Origin: Sporichthyaceae bacterium
GTDB taxonomy: Bacteria; Actinomycetota; Actinomycetes; JACCYY01
DNA: 17,281 nucleotides
NCBI GenBank assembly: GCA_013696235.1
Contig: JACCYY010000154.1
Location: forward strand, 1-17,281
Reading direction: 5' to 3'
The position numbers were made by a program, and so were the translations under genes. The notes beneath the pieces are model-generated. The model was not told the DNA's origin. It made no database searches and saw only the letters and a program-made list of their open reading frames with translations. How positions within the stretch are numbered: the first letter of the stretch is position 1; each line of letters opens with the position of its first letter. This document shows positions 1 through 6,138 of this stretch, piece by piece.

Positions 1-383
1 CGTCGCCGCACCTGCTCGCCTACGTCCGCGAGACGACCGGAGTCGTCGGCCCGCTCGTGGTGCCGGGCTCGACCGGCTGCCTGCTCTGCCTCGACCTGCA
101 CCGTCGCGACCGGGACCCGGGCTGGCCAGTCGTCGCGCTCCAGCTCGGACGGGGAGCGGCCACGAGCGCGTGCGACGTCGGGCTCGCCACCCTGGTCGCC
201 GCGCAGGCGGCGCTGCAGGCCCTCGCCCACCTCGATGGGACCGAGACCGTCGTACGGGACGCCACGCTCGAGACCTCGCTCCGCTCCGGTGCCACGCGGC
301 GACGGTCGTGGTCACCGCACCCGGGTTGCGGCTGCCGCTGGGCGCATCTCGTCGATCAGGCTCCCGAAGCAGCAGCTCGGTGA
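1..383 (+). CDS. ThiF-family adenylyltransferase, C-terminal part (partial)
   Basis: The reading frame is open from the first codon of the window and stops with TGA at 381-383, so only about the last 126 residues are present and the start lies upstream. Visible motifs are a GPLVVPGSTGCLLCLDLHR stretch with a C-x2-C pair near the window start, and a second pair C-G-C in the sequence HPGCGCRW near the end. Together these form the four-cysteine zinc site usual in E1-like ThiF/MoeB proteins. Actinobacterial relatives often carry this GCLxCLDLHRxDRDP motif near the whiB7/ABC1-kinase locus. The adenylation domain (GxGxxG, catalytic Asp) is outside the window, so activity cannot be judged. It could equally be a TOMM cyclodehydratase-type ThiF protein. 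The gene converges on the next one and overlaps it by 28 bases. Confidence 0.75.
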   Translation, partial: SPHLLAYVRETTGVVGPLVVPGSTGCLLCLDLHRRDRDPGWPVVALQLGRGAATSACDVGLATLVAAQAALQALAHLDGTETVVRDATLETSLRSGATRRRSWSPHPGCGCRWAHLVDQAPEAAAR

Positions 384-1252
384 CGCTCGAGCCCGTCCAC
401 CAAGAGCTCCAGCCCGGACAGGTTGTTCGGCTCGGGCCAGCAGACGAGCTCGTCGACGCCCTCGGCCTCCCACGCGGCGATCGCCGCCGCGACCGCCTCG
501 GCCCCGCCCTGCACGACCCGGGTCTGTTCCGCTGCCGAACCGCTCACCGCGATCCGGAACCCGACGGTCGTCCTCAGGGTCGCCAGGTCACGACCGACCG
601 ACGCGCAGGCAGCGGCGAGGTCCGCGGCGGCTTCGCGGTAGGCCGGCCCGGGAACGCCGTACCAGGCGATGTTCCACGCGTCGGCATGAGCGGCGGTGAG
701 CCGCATCATGCGTGGCCGGCGCGCGGCGACCAAGAGCTCCGGCGCGACCCGGCCCTCGCGGGCGCGGACGGGTGCGGACGCGGTCCGGTAGTAGCGCCCG
801 TCGCTGGTCGAGCGGCCGTCGCGCAGCATGTCCGCAACGATGTCCAGCTGCTCGGCGAACCGGTCGATCCTCTCGTCGAAGGCCAGGCCGAACGCGTCGA
901 ACTCCGGCCGGTGCCACCCGCACCCCAGCCCGAGCACGAGCCGGTCCCCACTGATCTCCTGGAACGTGTCCGCCATCCGGGCGAGCACGCCGGGGTCCCG
1001 GAACGCTGCGCAGAGCACGAGCGCGCCCAGCCGGACCCGACTCGTCGCCCCGGCCAGCGCGGTGAGGATTGTCCACGCCTCCCACGGTGACTCGGCCGGC
1101 TGGTCCGGATCTGAGAGCAAGTGGTCGTAGACCCAGACGCTGTCGAGCCCGGAGGCCTCGGCGGCAACGGCGAGCGCCTTGATGTCCGGCCAGCGCTGCG
1201 GCACGCCCGGCTCCAGCTCGTCCCCCATCGGCAGGATCAGACCGACCTTCAT
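356..1252 (-). CDS. LLM class (luciferase-like) F420-dependent-type oxidoreductase
   Basis: This is a 298-residue TIM-barrel protein of the bacterial luciferase-like family. It starts MKVGLILPMGDE and carries the family signatures LDSVWVYDHLL near residue 40, VRLGALVLCAAFRDPGVLA in the middle, and ISGDRLVLGLGCGWHRPEF around residue 100. Such enzymes transfer hydride from reduced F420 (or FMN) to small substrates; the substrate here is unknown. I chose ATG 1252 because a strong GAGGAGG lies 7 bases upstream and the conserved beta-strand begins right there. A start at 1288 would add 12 unlikely residues. The gene is transcribed away from the ABC1 kinase, with 130 bp between them. Its 3' end overlaps the convergent ThiF gene by 28 bases. 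The family call is firm, but cofactor preference is inferred from the actinobacterial setting. Confidence 0.88.
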   Translation of the reverse strand: MKVGLILPMGDELEPGVPQRWPDIKALAVAAEASGLDSVWVYDHLLSDPDQPAESPWEAWTILTALAGATSRVRLGALVLCAAFRDPGVLARMADTFQEISGDRLVLGLGCGWHRPEFDAFGLAFDERIDRFAEQLDIVADMLRDGRSTSDGRYYRTASAPVRAREGRVAPELLVAARRPRMMRLTAAHADAWNIAWYGVPGPAYREAAADLAAACASVGRDLATLRTTVGFRIAVSGSAAEQTRVVQGGAEAVAAAIAAWEAEGVDELVCWPEPNNLSGLELLVDGLERHRAAASGA

Positions 1253-1382
1253 CACCGTGCTCCTCCTCGCCCGGACGGCTCCGGCCAAGTCTGTCCCACC
1301 CCGTGCCGCTCCGCGCCTTCCGCTCGTTGATCAGTCGACGAGACCGGGAGCGGGAGTCGCGCGGACGGGTGACAATGACCGA

Positions 1383-2702
1383 ATGACCGACCTCCCCCGC
1401 CGCGCCGTCACCAGGACCGCGAAGCTGGCCAGCTTGCCGATCGGCATGGCCGGCCGGGTGACGCTCGGGCTGGGTCGCCGGATCGGCGGGCGGCCTGCGG
1501 AGGCGGTCGCTGCCGAGATCCAGCGCCAGACCGCGGACCAGCTCTTCCGTGTGCTCGGCGAGCTCAAGGGCGGGGCGATGAAGTTTGGCCAGGCGCTCTC
1601 GGTGCTCGAGGCGGCACTACCGGAGGACCTCGCCGCGCCGTACCGCGCCACGCTCACGAAGCTCCAGGAGGCAGCGCCACCGCTCCCGAGCGCGCGGGTC
1701 CACGCCGTGCTCGCGGCCCAGCTCGGCTCGGACTGGCGCGACCTGTTCGAGTCGTTCGACGACGTCACCCCGGCCGCGGCCGCCTCGATCGGCCAGGTGC
1801 ACCGCGCGGTCTGGTCCGACGGGACCGATGTCGCGGTGAAGATCCAGTACCCCGGCGCCGGGAAGGCGCTGCTCGGCGACTTCAACCAGCTGGCCCGACT
1901 CGGCCGGGTGCTGGCGCCGCTCGCCCCTGGCCTGGAGATCCGTCCGATCCTGGACGAGCTCCGCGACCGGATCACCGAGGAGCTCGACTACCGGCTCGAG
2001 GCCGACTCCCAGTCCGGGTTCGCGCTCACGTACGACGGCGACCCCGACATCCTCGTCCCGAAGGTCGTGCACGGGACCGACCAGGTCCTCGTCACCGAGT
2101 GGATCGAGGGCACGCCGCTGTCCAAGGTGATCGCGGACGGGACTCGCGAGGAGCGCAACCACGCCGGGATGATGTTCGCCCGATTCCTGTTCTCCGGTCC
2201 CGAGCGGGCCGGCATGCTGCACGCCGATCCGCACCCGGGCAACTACCGGATCATGCCCGACGGGAGGCTCGGGGTGCTCGACTTCGGTGCCGTGAACCGG
2301 CTGCCTGACGGGCTACCCAGCTCCATCGGGCGGCTGCTGACCCTCGCCGCCCACGGCGACGCAGACACGCTCGAGGACGGGTTGCGCGAGGAGGGCTTCA
2401 TCCGAGCTGGCATCGACATCGAACCAGGGGACCTCCTGGACTACCTCGCGCCGTTCGTCGAGCCGTTGCAGCACGAGTCGTTCCACTTCACCCGGGAGTG
2501 GATGCGCGGACAGGCCCAGCGCATCGGTGATCCGCGCTCCCAGGCGTACTGGCTCGGCGTACGGCTGAACGTGCCGCCGTCCTATCTCCTGATCCACCGG
2601 GTGTGGCTGGGCGGGCTCGCCGTCCTGTGCCAGCTCGACGCCGAGGGCGCGTTCGGCGCCGAGCTCGCCCGCTGGGTCCCCGGCTTCCGCCAGGACGACT
2701 GA
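1383..2702 (+). CDS. ABC1/AarF/UbiB-family atypical kinase
   Basis: This 439-residue protein has all the ABC1 (UbiB/ADCK) hallmarks. They are the KxGQ motif (KGGAMKFGQ, residues 62-70), the alanine-rich loop AAAASIGQVH (131-140) replacing a glycine-rich loop, the ATP-binding lysine K153 in VAVKIQYPG, the catalytic-loop-like HADPHPGNY (280-288), and LDFG (299-302). Family members act in isoprenoid-quinone metabolism or membrane lipid homeostasis; in actinobacteria the role is unsettled. A homologue sits beside whiB7 in mycobacteria (Rv3197), which supports orthology and a possible WhiB7 link. I chose ATG 1383 because the conserved N-terminus (MTDLPRRAVTRTAKL) begins there. No Shine-Dalgarno is visible, but a -10-like GACAAT ends 6 bases upstream, so the mRNA may be leaderless. 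It is transcribed convergently with the whiB7 unit. Confidence 0.9.
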   Translation: MTDLPRRAVTRTAKLASLPIGMAGRVTLGLGRRIGGRPAEAVAAEIQRQTADQLFRVLGELKGGAMKFGQALSVLEAALPEDLAAPYRATLTKLQEAAPPLPSARVHAVLAAQLGSDWRDLFESFDDVTPAAAASIGQVHRAVWSDGTDVAVKIQYPGAGKALLGDFNQLARLGRVLAPLAPGLEIRPILDELRDRITEELDYRLEADSQSGFALTYDGDPDILVPKVVHGTDQVLVTEWIEGTPLSKVIADGTREERNHAGMMFARFLFSGPERAGMLHADPHPGNYRIMPDGRLGVLDFGAVNRLPDGLPSSIGRLLTLAAHGDADTLEDGLREEGFIRAGIDIEPGDLLDYLAPFVEPLQHESFHFTREWMRGQAQRIGDPRSQAYWLGVRLNVPPSYLLIHRVWLGGLAVLCQLDAEGAFGAELARWVPGFRQDD

Positions 2703-2745
2703 ACTGTCCCGCGGCCGGTGGGTGGCATCACGCCAACCACCGTTC

Positions 2746-2797
2746 GGCACGGGGTCACCCCGTGCCAAAAGGTCTGGCACAAGGTGGCCCCGTGCCA
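2746..2797. repeat. Two tandem palindromes with a 30-bp period in a convergent intergenic gap
   Basis: The first palindrome (2746-2766) has perfect 9-bp arms, GGCACGGGG and CCCCGTGCC, around a TCA centre. The second (2776-2796) has the same outer arms, GGCAC/GTGCC (TGGCAC/GTGCCA with flanks), and differs only at four inner positions. Their starts are exactly 30 bp apart, about three helical turns. The pair lies 43 bp after the ABC1 kinase stop and before the stop of the minus-strand small gene. It could be a bidirectional stem-loop terminator without a T-tract, an intergenic repeat family, or a two-site operator. No T-run follows on either strand. The rest of 2703-2841 shows nothing else I can support. 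Confidence 0.7.
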
Positions 2798-2841
2798 GCA
2801 CGGGTCGGGCGTGGTGCACGGTCACGGTCGGGCGAGTTGGC

Positions 2842-3006
2842 TCACCCGATGCGTGCGTTGGCGCGGCGGGCCCGGGCGGCGAGCGCCGAGGCTCGCCGCT
2901 CCAGCCGCTGGGCGCGAGCCATGCGGCCGGCGAGAGCAGCCCGGCGGGCAGCACTGCGCAGGTCGTTGCCATGGGCGCGCGCGAGGTCCTCGTTCAGGAC
3001 AAACAT
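2842..3006 (-). CDS. Small basic helical protein downstream of whiB7 (54 aa)
   Basis: This is a short gene starting with ATG 3006 (MFVLNEDLARA...) and ending with TGA at 2842-2844. A clear AGGAGA lies 8 bases before the ATG. About 80 per cent of third codon positions are G or C, as expected for a real gene here. The product is very rich in Ala and Arg with no proline after the start, and would form one or two long basic helices; the RRA/RAR repeats could bind nucleic acid or a ribosome. I do not recognise a named family. Small basic proteins of the type M-x-NEDLARA are, as I recall, common hypothetical proteins in actinobacteria. It is in the same orientation as whiB7. The 35-codon ORF upstream overlaps its first 13 bases, which suggests translational coupling. 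Confidence 0.65.
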   Translation of the reverse strand: MFVLNEDLARAHGNDLRSAARRAALAGRMARAQRLERRASALAARARRANARIG

Positions 3007-3101
3007 CGCAGGTCTCCTGTCATGTACATGGTGGTCTGGGTGGGGGACGGACCGGCCAGGTGGTCGTGCCCGTACGTGGGCGTGCTCGTCGGTGCGATCA
3101 A
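2994..3101 (-). CDS. Candidate 35-codon small ORF (TTG start) between whiB7 and the basic small protein
   Basis: The ORF starts with TTG at 3101, preceded by GAGGAGA at good spacing (5 bases), and encodes a 35-residue peptide that begins with IAPTSTPTYGHDH after the initiator. It ends with TGA at 2994-2996, 13 bases inside the next gene. Over its first 24 codons almost every third position is G or C, which argues that it is translated. The last codons lose this bias because they overlap the Shine-Dalgarno and start of the downstream gene. No transmembrane segment or cysteine cluster is present, and the function is unknown. It may be a leader whose translation opens the next start site. It lies 37 bases after the whiB7 stop with no visible terminator between, so co-transcription with whiB7 is plausible. 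It could also be chance. Confidence 0.4.
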   Translation of the reverse strand: MIAPTSTPTYGHDHLAGPSPTQTTMYMTGDLRCLS

Positions 3102-3138
3102 TTCGGTCTCCTCGTGTGATCGTGCGGGTGGATGGTGG

Positions 3139-3420
3139 TCAGGCAGCCGCGATGTCGACCTTGCGGGGGCGACCACGTGGACGCTTGCGCGGGACGACGA
3201 CGCCACGGACGAAGACCTCACCACCCCAGACACCCCAGGGCTCCTGCCGCTCGATCGCGCCGGCCAGGCACTGGGCCAGCACCGGGCAGTCGGCGCAGAG
3301 CGACTTCGCGTACTCGACGTCCTCGGGACGCTCGGCGAAGAACAGCTCAGGGTCATAGCGTCGGCACGGGAGCTGGTCCCCGAAGCGCTCGAAGGTCTCG
3401 ACGAGTGCAGCGAGCTGCAT
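3139..3420 (-). CDS. whiB7: WhiB7 (WblC) redox-sensing transcriptional activator of antibiotic resistance
   Basis: This is a 93-residue WhiB-family protein. The four 4Fe-4S ligands are visible: C19, C42, C45 and C51 (C-x22-C-x2-C-x5-C). They are followed by the G-W turn WGVWGG (62-67) that contacts region 4 of the primary sigma factor, and a C-terminal AT-hook RGRPRK (82-87). The AT-hook separates WhiB7 from other WhiB proteins. Orthologues bind SigA-RNA polymerase and AT-rich DNA just upstream of the -35 element, and activate efflux, ribosome protection and drug modification genes, including whiB7 itself. I chose ATG 3420 because AGGAGG lies 8 bases upstream; the in-frame GTG at 3429 is buried in that Shine-Dalgarno. 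Its neighbours uvrD2 and the ABC1 kinase reproduce the mycobacterial order. A roughly 390-nt leader with an upstream ORF and attenuator precedes it. Confidence 0.96.
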   Translation of the reverse strand: MQLAALVETFERFGDQLPCRRYDPELFFAERPEDVEYAKSLCADCPVLAQCLAGAIERQEPWGVWGGEVFVRGVVVPRKRPRGRPRKVDIAAA

Positions 3421-3426
3421 CTGACT

Positions 3427-3437
3427 CACCTCCTCTC
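3427..3437 (-). promoter_or_regulatory. Ribosome binding site of whiB7
   Basis: On the minus strand this reads GAGAGGAGGTG, with AGGAGG 8 bases before ATG 3420. It decides the start against GTG 3429, which is part of this site. The identical 11-mer occurs at 3766-3776, in front of the upstream ORF. Confidence 0.75.
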
Positions 3438-3507
3438 CTGTCTCGATCTGGGTCGTACGGGGGTCGAACCGGTGGGATCAGACCCGTTCGCCGCCGGAGA
3501 GCGATCC

Positions 3508-3551
3508 GGACAAACAGCAAGGCCGCGGATCCCGTGTCGGGTTCCGCGGCC
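3508..3551 (-). terminator. Rho-independent attenuator in the whiB7 leader
   Basis: Read on the minus strand, the arms GGCCGCGGAACCC and GGGATCCGCGGCC pair over 12 bp with one A-A mismatch around a GACAC loop (3551-3521). The run TTGCTGTTTGT follows at once. This is a textbook intrinsic terminator, but it lies inside the leader, about 90 nt before the whiB7 start and 24 nt after the upstream ORF stop. That position is the one expected for the whiB7 attenuator described in mycobacteria and Streptomyces. Confidence 0.88.
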
Positions 3552-3608
3552 TGAGGAGGCGTGGCTGGTGTTCGCCTACAAAGGCGGACTCCACCCGTGG
3601 GAACCCGA
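3537..3608 (-). promoter_or_regulatory. Candidate antiterminator pairing between the upstream ORF and the attenuator
   Basis: Minus-strand TCGGGTTCC (3608-3600) is exactly complementary to GGAACCCGA (3545-3537), which covers the inner part of the attenuator 5' arm and its loop edge. The pairing would block the terminator. Between the two arms sits a hairpin (3589-3570; GTCCGCC / GGCGAAC, one mismatch) whose loop and 3' arm contain the UAG stop of the upstream ORF. The upstream arm is exactly three codons (52-54, Ser-Gly-Ser), so a translating ribosome would mask it. The complementarity is seen; the switching is inferred. Confidence 0.55.
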
Positions 3609-3761
3609 GCGAGCGCTGGTGGTCATGCCACCCGTACCGAGGACAGAGATCTCCCCCGGAGCGAAGCTGTTGGTGGACGCGATGACACGCACCCGAAGTG
3701 CGCACAGCGAGGCGGCCACATCACCGTGGGTGCGGGCGTACTCGTTCGTGGTGATCTTCAC
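3576..3761 (-). CDS. Upstream ORF (leader peptide, 61 codons) of whiB7
   Basis: GTG 3761 is preceded by GAGAGGAGG, 6 bases away, and opens a 61-codon frame (VKITTNEYARTHGDV...) ending in TAG at 3576-3578. It lies downstream of the predicted whiB7 promoter and 24 nt upstream of the attenuator. This is the architecture of translation-sensing whiB7 leaders, in which slowed ribosomes let transcription continue into whiB7. The first 35 or so codons have strong GC3. The last part has many T-ending codons (GGT, TCT, GCT, AGT, CCT), as if RNA pairing rather than codon choice shapes it. The peptide has no signal sequence or known domain, and may matter only as a translated RNA. Another in-frame start is possible, but the Shine-Dalgarno favours this one. 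Confidence 0.65.
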   Translation of the reverse strand: MKITTNEYARTHGDVAASLCALRVRVIASTNSFAPGEISVLGTGGMTTSARSGSHGWSPPL

Positions 3762-3824
3762 GGGCCACCTCCTCTCAGGCGCTCGGATTGCGCGGCGCAG
3801 GCACGTCGTGTGCCCGGCTCGCAG

Positions 3825-3865
3825 AGCGTACGGGCGCCGCGGGACGTGCCGCAAACGATTAAACC
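3825..3865 (-). promoter_or_regulatory. Predicted whiB7 promoter with WhiB7-type AT-rich element
   Basis: On the minus strand the order is GGTTTAATCGT (AT-rich, 3865-3855), TTGCGG as -35 (3854-3849), an 18-bp spacer, then TACGCT as -10 (3830-3825; TANNNT). An AT-rich patch directly abutting the -35 is what WhiB7 needs for autoactivation, and it stands out in otherwise GC-rich sequence. The start of transcription would be near 3818, giving a leader of about 390 nt. The resemblance to mycobacterial whiB7 promoters is from memory. Confidence 0.55.
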
Positions 3866-3889
3866 GGCCCGTTGTCGATCTGTGACCTT

Positions 3890-6082
3890 CTACGCACCGA
3901 GCTCGGCGCCGCGGGCCTCGTCGGTGCAGAGGTCGAGCACCTCGGAGCCGTACTTCGCGATCTTGGCCGCGCCGATCCCGGAGATCTTGGAGAGGTCCGC
4001 CGCCGATGCCGGCACGGCCTCGGCGACGGCGACCAGAGTGGCATCGGTGAACACGCAGTACGCCGGCAGCGCCTGCTCCTTCGCGCGCGCCGACCGCCAC
4101 GTGCGAAGGCGCTCGAGCAGCTCCTCGTCGTAGGTCGGCGGGCACGTGTCGCACCGCCCGATCTTGCGTTCGGCACCCGTCCGCAGTCCCCGTCCGCACC
4201 CGCGGCACTGCGCCACCTTGATCGGCGCGCGCGATCGCTTCGTGGCCCGCCCGGGCGGATCGTCCGCGGGCTCGGCGGGGGTCGTCGGGCGAAGCCCGTC
4301 GAGGAAGCGGGAGGGCCGGCGGGTGTTGCGCCCGCTGGGCGAGCGGCTGCGAGCCCAGGTGAGCGAGAGGACGCGCCGGGCCCGGGTGGCCCCGACGTAG
4401 AGCAGTCGACGCTCCTCCTCCACCTGCTCCTCCCCCTCGGCATGGACCAGGGGCACGGTCCCGTCGGCGAGGCCGACGAGAAACACCGCGTCCCACTCGA
4501 GGCCCTTCGCCGCATGCAACGTCGCCAGCGTCACGCCCTCGGCCGCCGGCGCGTGCTGGGCGCTCGCACGGGACTCGAGCTCGGCGACGAGGTCGGTGAG
4601 CGTTGCCGCCGGGTCCCGGGCGGAGAGGTCGTCGGCGAGGGAGACGACGGCGGCGAGAGATTCCCAGCGCGCGCGGACCGCTCCGCCCCCCGACGGCGGT
4701 GCTGCGGCCCAGCCGGCCGAGGCGAGGACCGCCCGGACCTGGTCGGGAAGCAGCGCAGCCGCGCCGTCGGAGGCCGCGGCCGGGTCCGAGCCGTCCCGCT
4801 CGGCCCGGGCGGCCCCCCGGAGCAGGGTCGAGGCCTGCTTGACCTCCGCCCGGTCGAAGAACCGCTCGAGCCCGCGGACGACGTAGGGCACGCCAGCAGT
4901 GCCCAGCGCCTGCTCGTAGGACTCCGACTGGGCGTTGATCCGGAACAGCACCGCCACGTCGCGCGGCGCGGTGCCGGCGGCGATCAAGGCCCCGATCGCG
5001 GCCGTGACGCCGTCGGCCTCGGCCGGTTCGTCGGCGTACTCGGCGAACGTCGGGGCCGGGCCCGGTCCCACCTCCGAGCGCAACCGCAGCCGCGCCCTGG
5101 CGATCGGTCCCCGGGCAGCGGCGAGCAGCCCGTTCGCCAGCTCGACCACCTGGTCGGTCGAGCGGTAGTCACGCTCCAGCCGGATCAGCCGTGCCTGGGG
5201 GAACCAAAGACGGAACCCGACCAGGTGGTCCGGGCTCGCGCCGGCGAACGAGTAGATCGTCTGGCTCGGGTCGCCGACGACGCAGAGCTCCTGGCGTCGA
5301 CCGAGCCAGAGCTCGAGCAGCCGCTGCTGCAAGAGGTTGACGTCCTGGTACTCGTCCACGACGAAGTGGTGGTACTGGGCCTGCACCTGCTCGGCCACGA
5401 GAAGCGAGTCCTCGAGCATCGCGACCGTGAGCAGCAGCACGTCCTCGAAGTCGATCAGGCCGCGCTTGGCGGTCACCTGTCCGTACGACGCGTAGACGCG
5501 GCCGACGACCTCGGGTGCGTGGCCGGCCACCGCCCGGCCGGCGGACGTGGCCCGAGCGGAATACTCATCCGGTGAGATCCGGCTCACCTTGGCCCACTCG
5601 ATCTCCGACGCCAGGTCGCGGACGACGCTGGCGTCGGGGCGGATCCGGTGCCGGCTCGCCGCCTCGGCGATCAGCGGGGCCTTGGACTCGACCATGCGCG
5701 GGAACTCGCCGCCCACGGTCTGCGGCCAGAAGAATCGGAGCTGGCGCAGCGCCGCGGAGTGGAAGGTCCGGGCCTGCACGCCGTCGGCGCCGAGCCGGCG
5801 GAGTCGACCGCGCATCTCACCGGCCGCGCGCGTCGTGAACGTGACCGCGAGCACCCGTTGGGGTACGTACACGCCGCTCTGGACGCCGTGGGCGATGCGA
5901 TGGGTGATCGCGCGGGTCTTGCCGGTCCCGGCGCCGGCAAGCACGCAGACCGGGCCGCGCAACGCCTCGGCGACCTCGCGCTGCTCCGGGTCGAGCCCGG
6001 CCAGCGCGTCGGACCCGGGCAGTGGGTCGAGCCGGGGAGGACGGGGATCGGCGCCGGTCAGGGAAATGGTGAGCTCCGGCAC
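3890..6082 (-). CDS. uvrD2: UvrD2, ATP-dependent 3'-5' DNA helicase with zinc/tetracysteine and HRDC domains
   Basis: This is a 730-residue SF1 helicase. Visible motifs are the Q-motif Gln34, Walker A AGAGTGKT (49-56), VVDEYQD (motif II), GDPSQTIYSFAGA (III), LERDYRST (IV), LHAAKGLEWDAVFLVGL (V) and ERRLLYVGATRAR (VI). After the motor comes a four-cysteine module (C626, C629, C644, C647), then an HRDC domain (about 652-722). That tail defines mycobacterial UvrD2, an essential helicase whose tetracysteine module is important for unwinding. GTG 6082 is chosen because GAGGA precedes it and the upstream frame (MCCTSSRRR...) is the antisense of the divergent gene. It is divergent from mycoredoxin across 56 bp, and lies 128 bp upstream of the whiB7 leader ORF. 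No LexA-type box is seen in the gap. Confidence 0.95.
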   Translation of the reverse strand: MPELTISLTGADPRPPRLDPLPGSDALAGLDPEQREVAEALRGPVCVLAGAGTGKTRAITHRIAHGVQSGVYVPQRVLAVTFTTRAAGEMRGRLRRLGADGVQARTFHSAALRQLRFFWPQTVGGEFPRMVESKAPLIAEAASRHRIRPDASVVRDLASEIEWAKVSRISPDEYSARATSAGRAVAGHAPEVVGRVYASYGQVTAKRGLIDFEDVLLLTVAMLEDSLLVAEQVQAQYHHFVVDEYQDVNLLQQRLLELWLGRRQELCVVGDPSQTIYSFAGASPDHLVGFRLWFPQARLIRLERDYRSTDQVVELANGLLAAARGPIARARLRLRSEVGPGPAPTFAEYADEPAEADGVTAAIGALIAAGTAPRDVAVLFRINAQSESYEQALGTAGVPYVVRGLERFFDRAEVKQASTLLRGAARAERDGSDPAAASDGAAALLPDQVRAVLASAGWAAAPPSGGGAVRARWESLAAVVSLADDLSARDPAATLTDLVAELESRASAQHAPAAEGVTLATLHAAKGLEWDAVFLVGLADGTVPLVHAEGEEQVEEERRLLYVGATRARRVLSLTWARSRSPSGRNTRRPSRFLDGLRPTTPAEPADDPPGRATKRSRAPIKVAQCRGCGRGLRTGAERKIGRCDTCPPTYDEELLERLRTWRSARAKEQALPAYCVFTDATLVAVAEAVPASAADLSKISGIGAAKIAKYGSEVLDLCTDEARGAELGA

Positions 6083-6138
6083 GGGGTTATCCTCGCAGCC
6101 GGCGCCGACAGCCGGGCCGCAAGTCCACAGGGAGACCG

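Noticed and set aside
1296..1307. CACCCCGTGCC, a copy of one half of the 2746 palindrome, between the LLM and ABC1 genes
   Set aside because: Only one half-site with no matching opposite arm, and short enough to occur by chance in such GC-rich DNA.
2746..2805. CRISPR-like repeat array
   Set aside because: Only two units, each a palindrome, with an 8-9 bp interval and no cas genes.
3457..3473. tRNA T-arm-like sequence (GGTTCGACC type) on the minus strand between the attenuator and whiB7
   Set aside because: The T-stem has a mismatch, and no matching acceptor, D-arm or anticodon arm is found at the right distances, so it is not a tRNA gene.
2722..3885. A 387-codon plus-strand frame running through the palindromes, the small genes and whiB7
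   Set aside because: It crosses several minus-strand genes with clear Shine-Dalgarno sites and motifs, and its translation resembles no protein family. The HGVTPCQ / HKVAPCQ repeat in it comes only from the DNA palindromes.
3872..5575. A 567-codon open frame on the plus strand opposite uvrD2
   Set aside because: Antisense shadow of uvrD2 with low-complexity Arg/Gly-rich translation and no recognisable motif.
6083..6138. LexA/SOS operator between uvrD2 and mycoredoxin
   Set aside because: No GTTCG/CGAAC-type dyad is present in these 56 bp.
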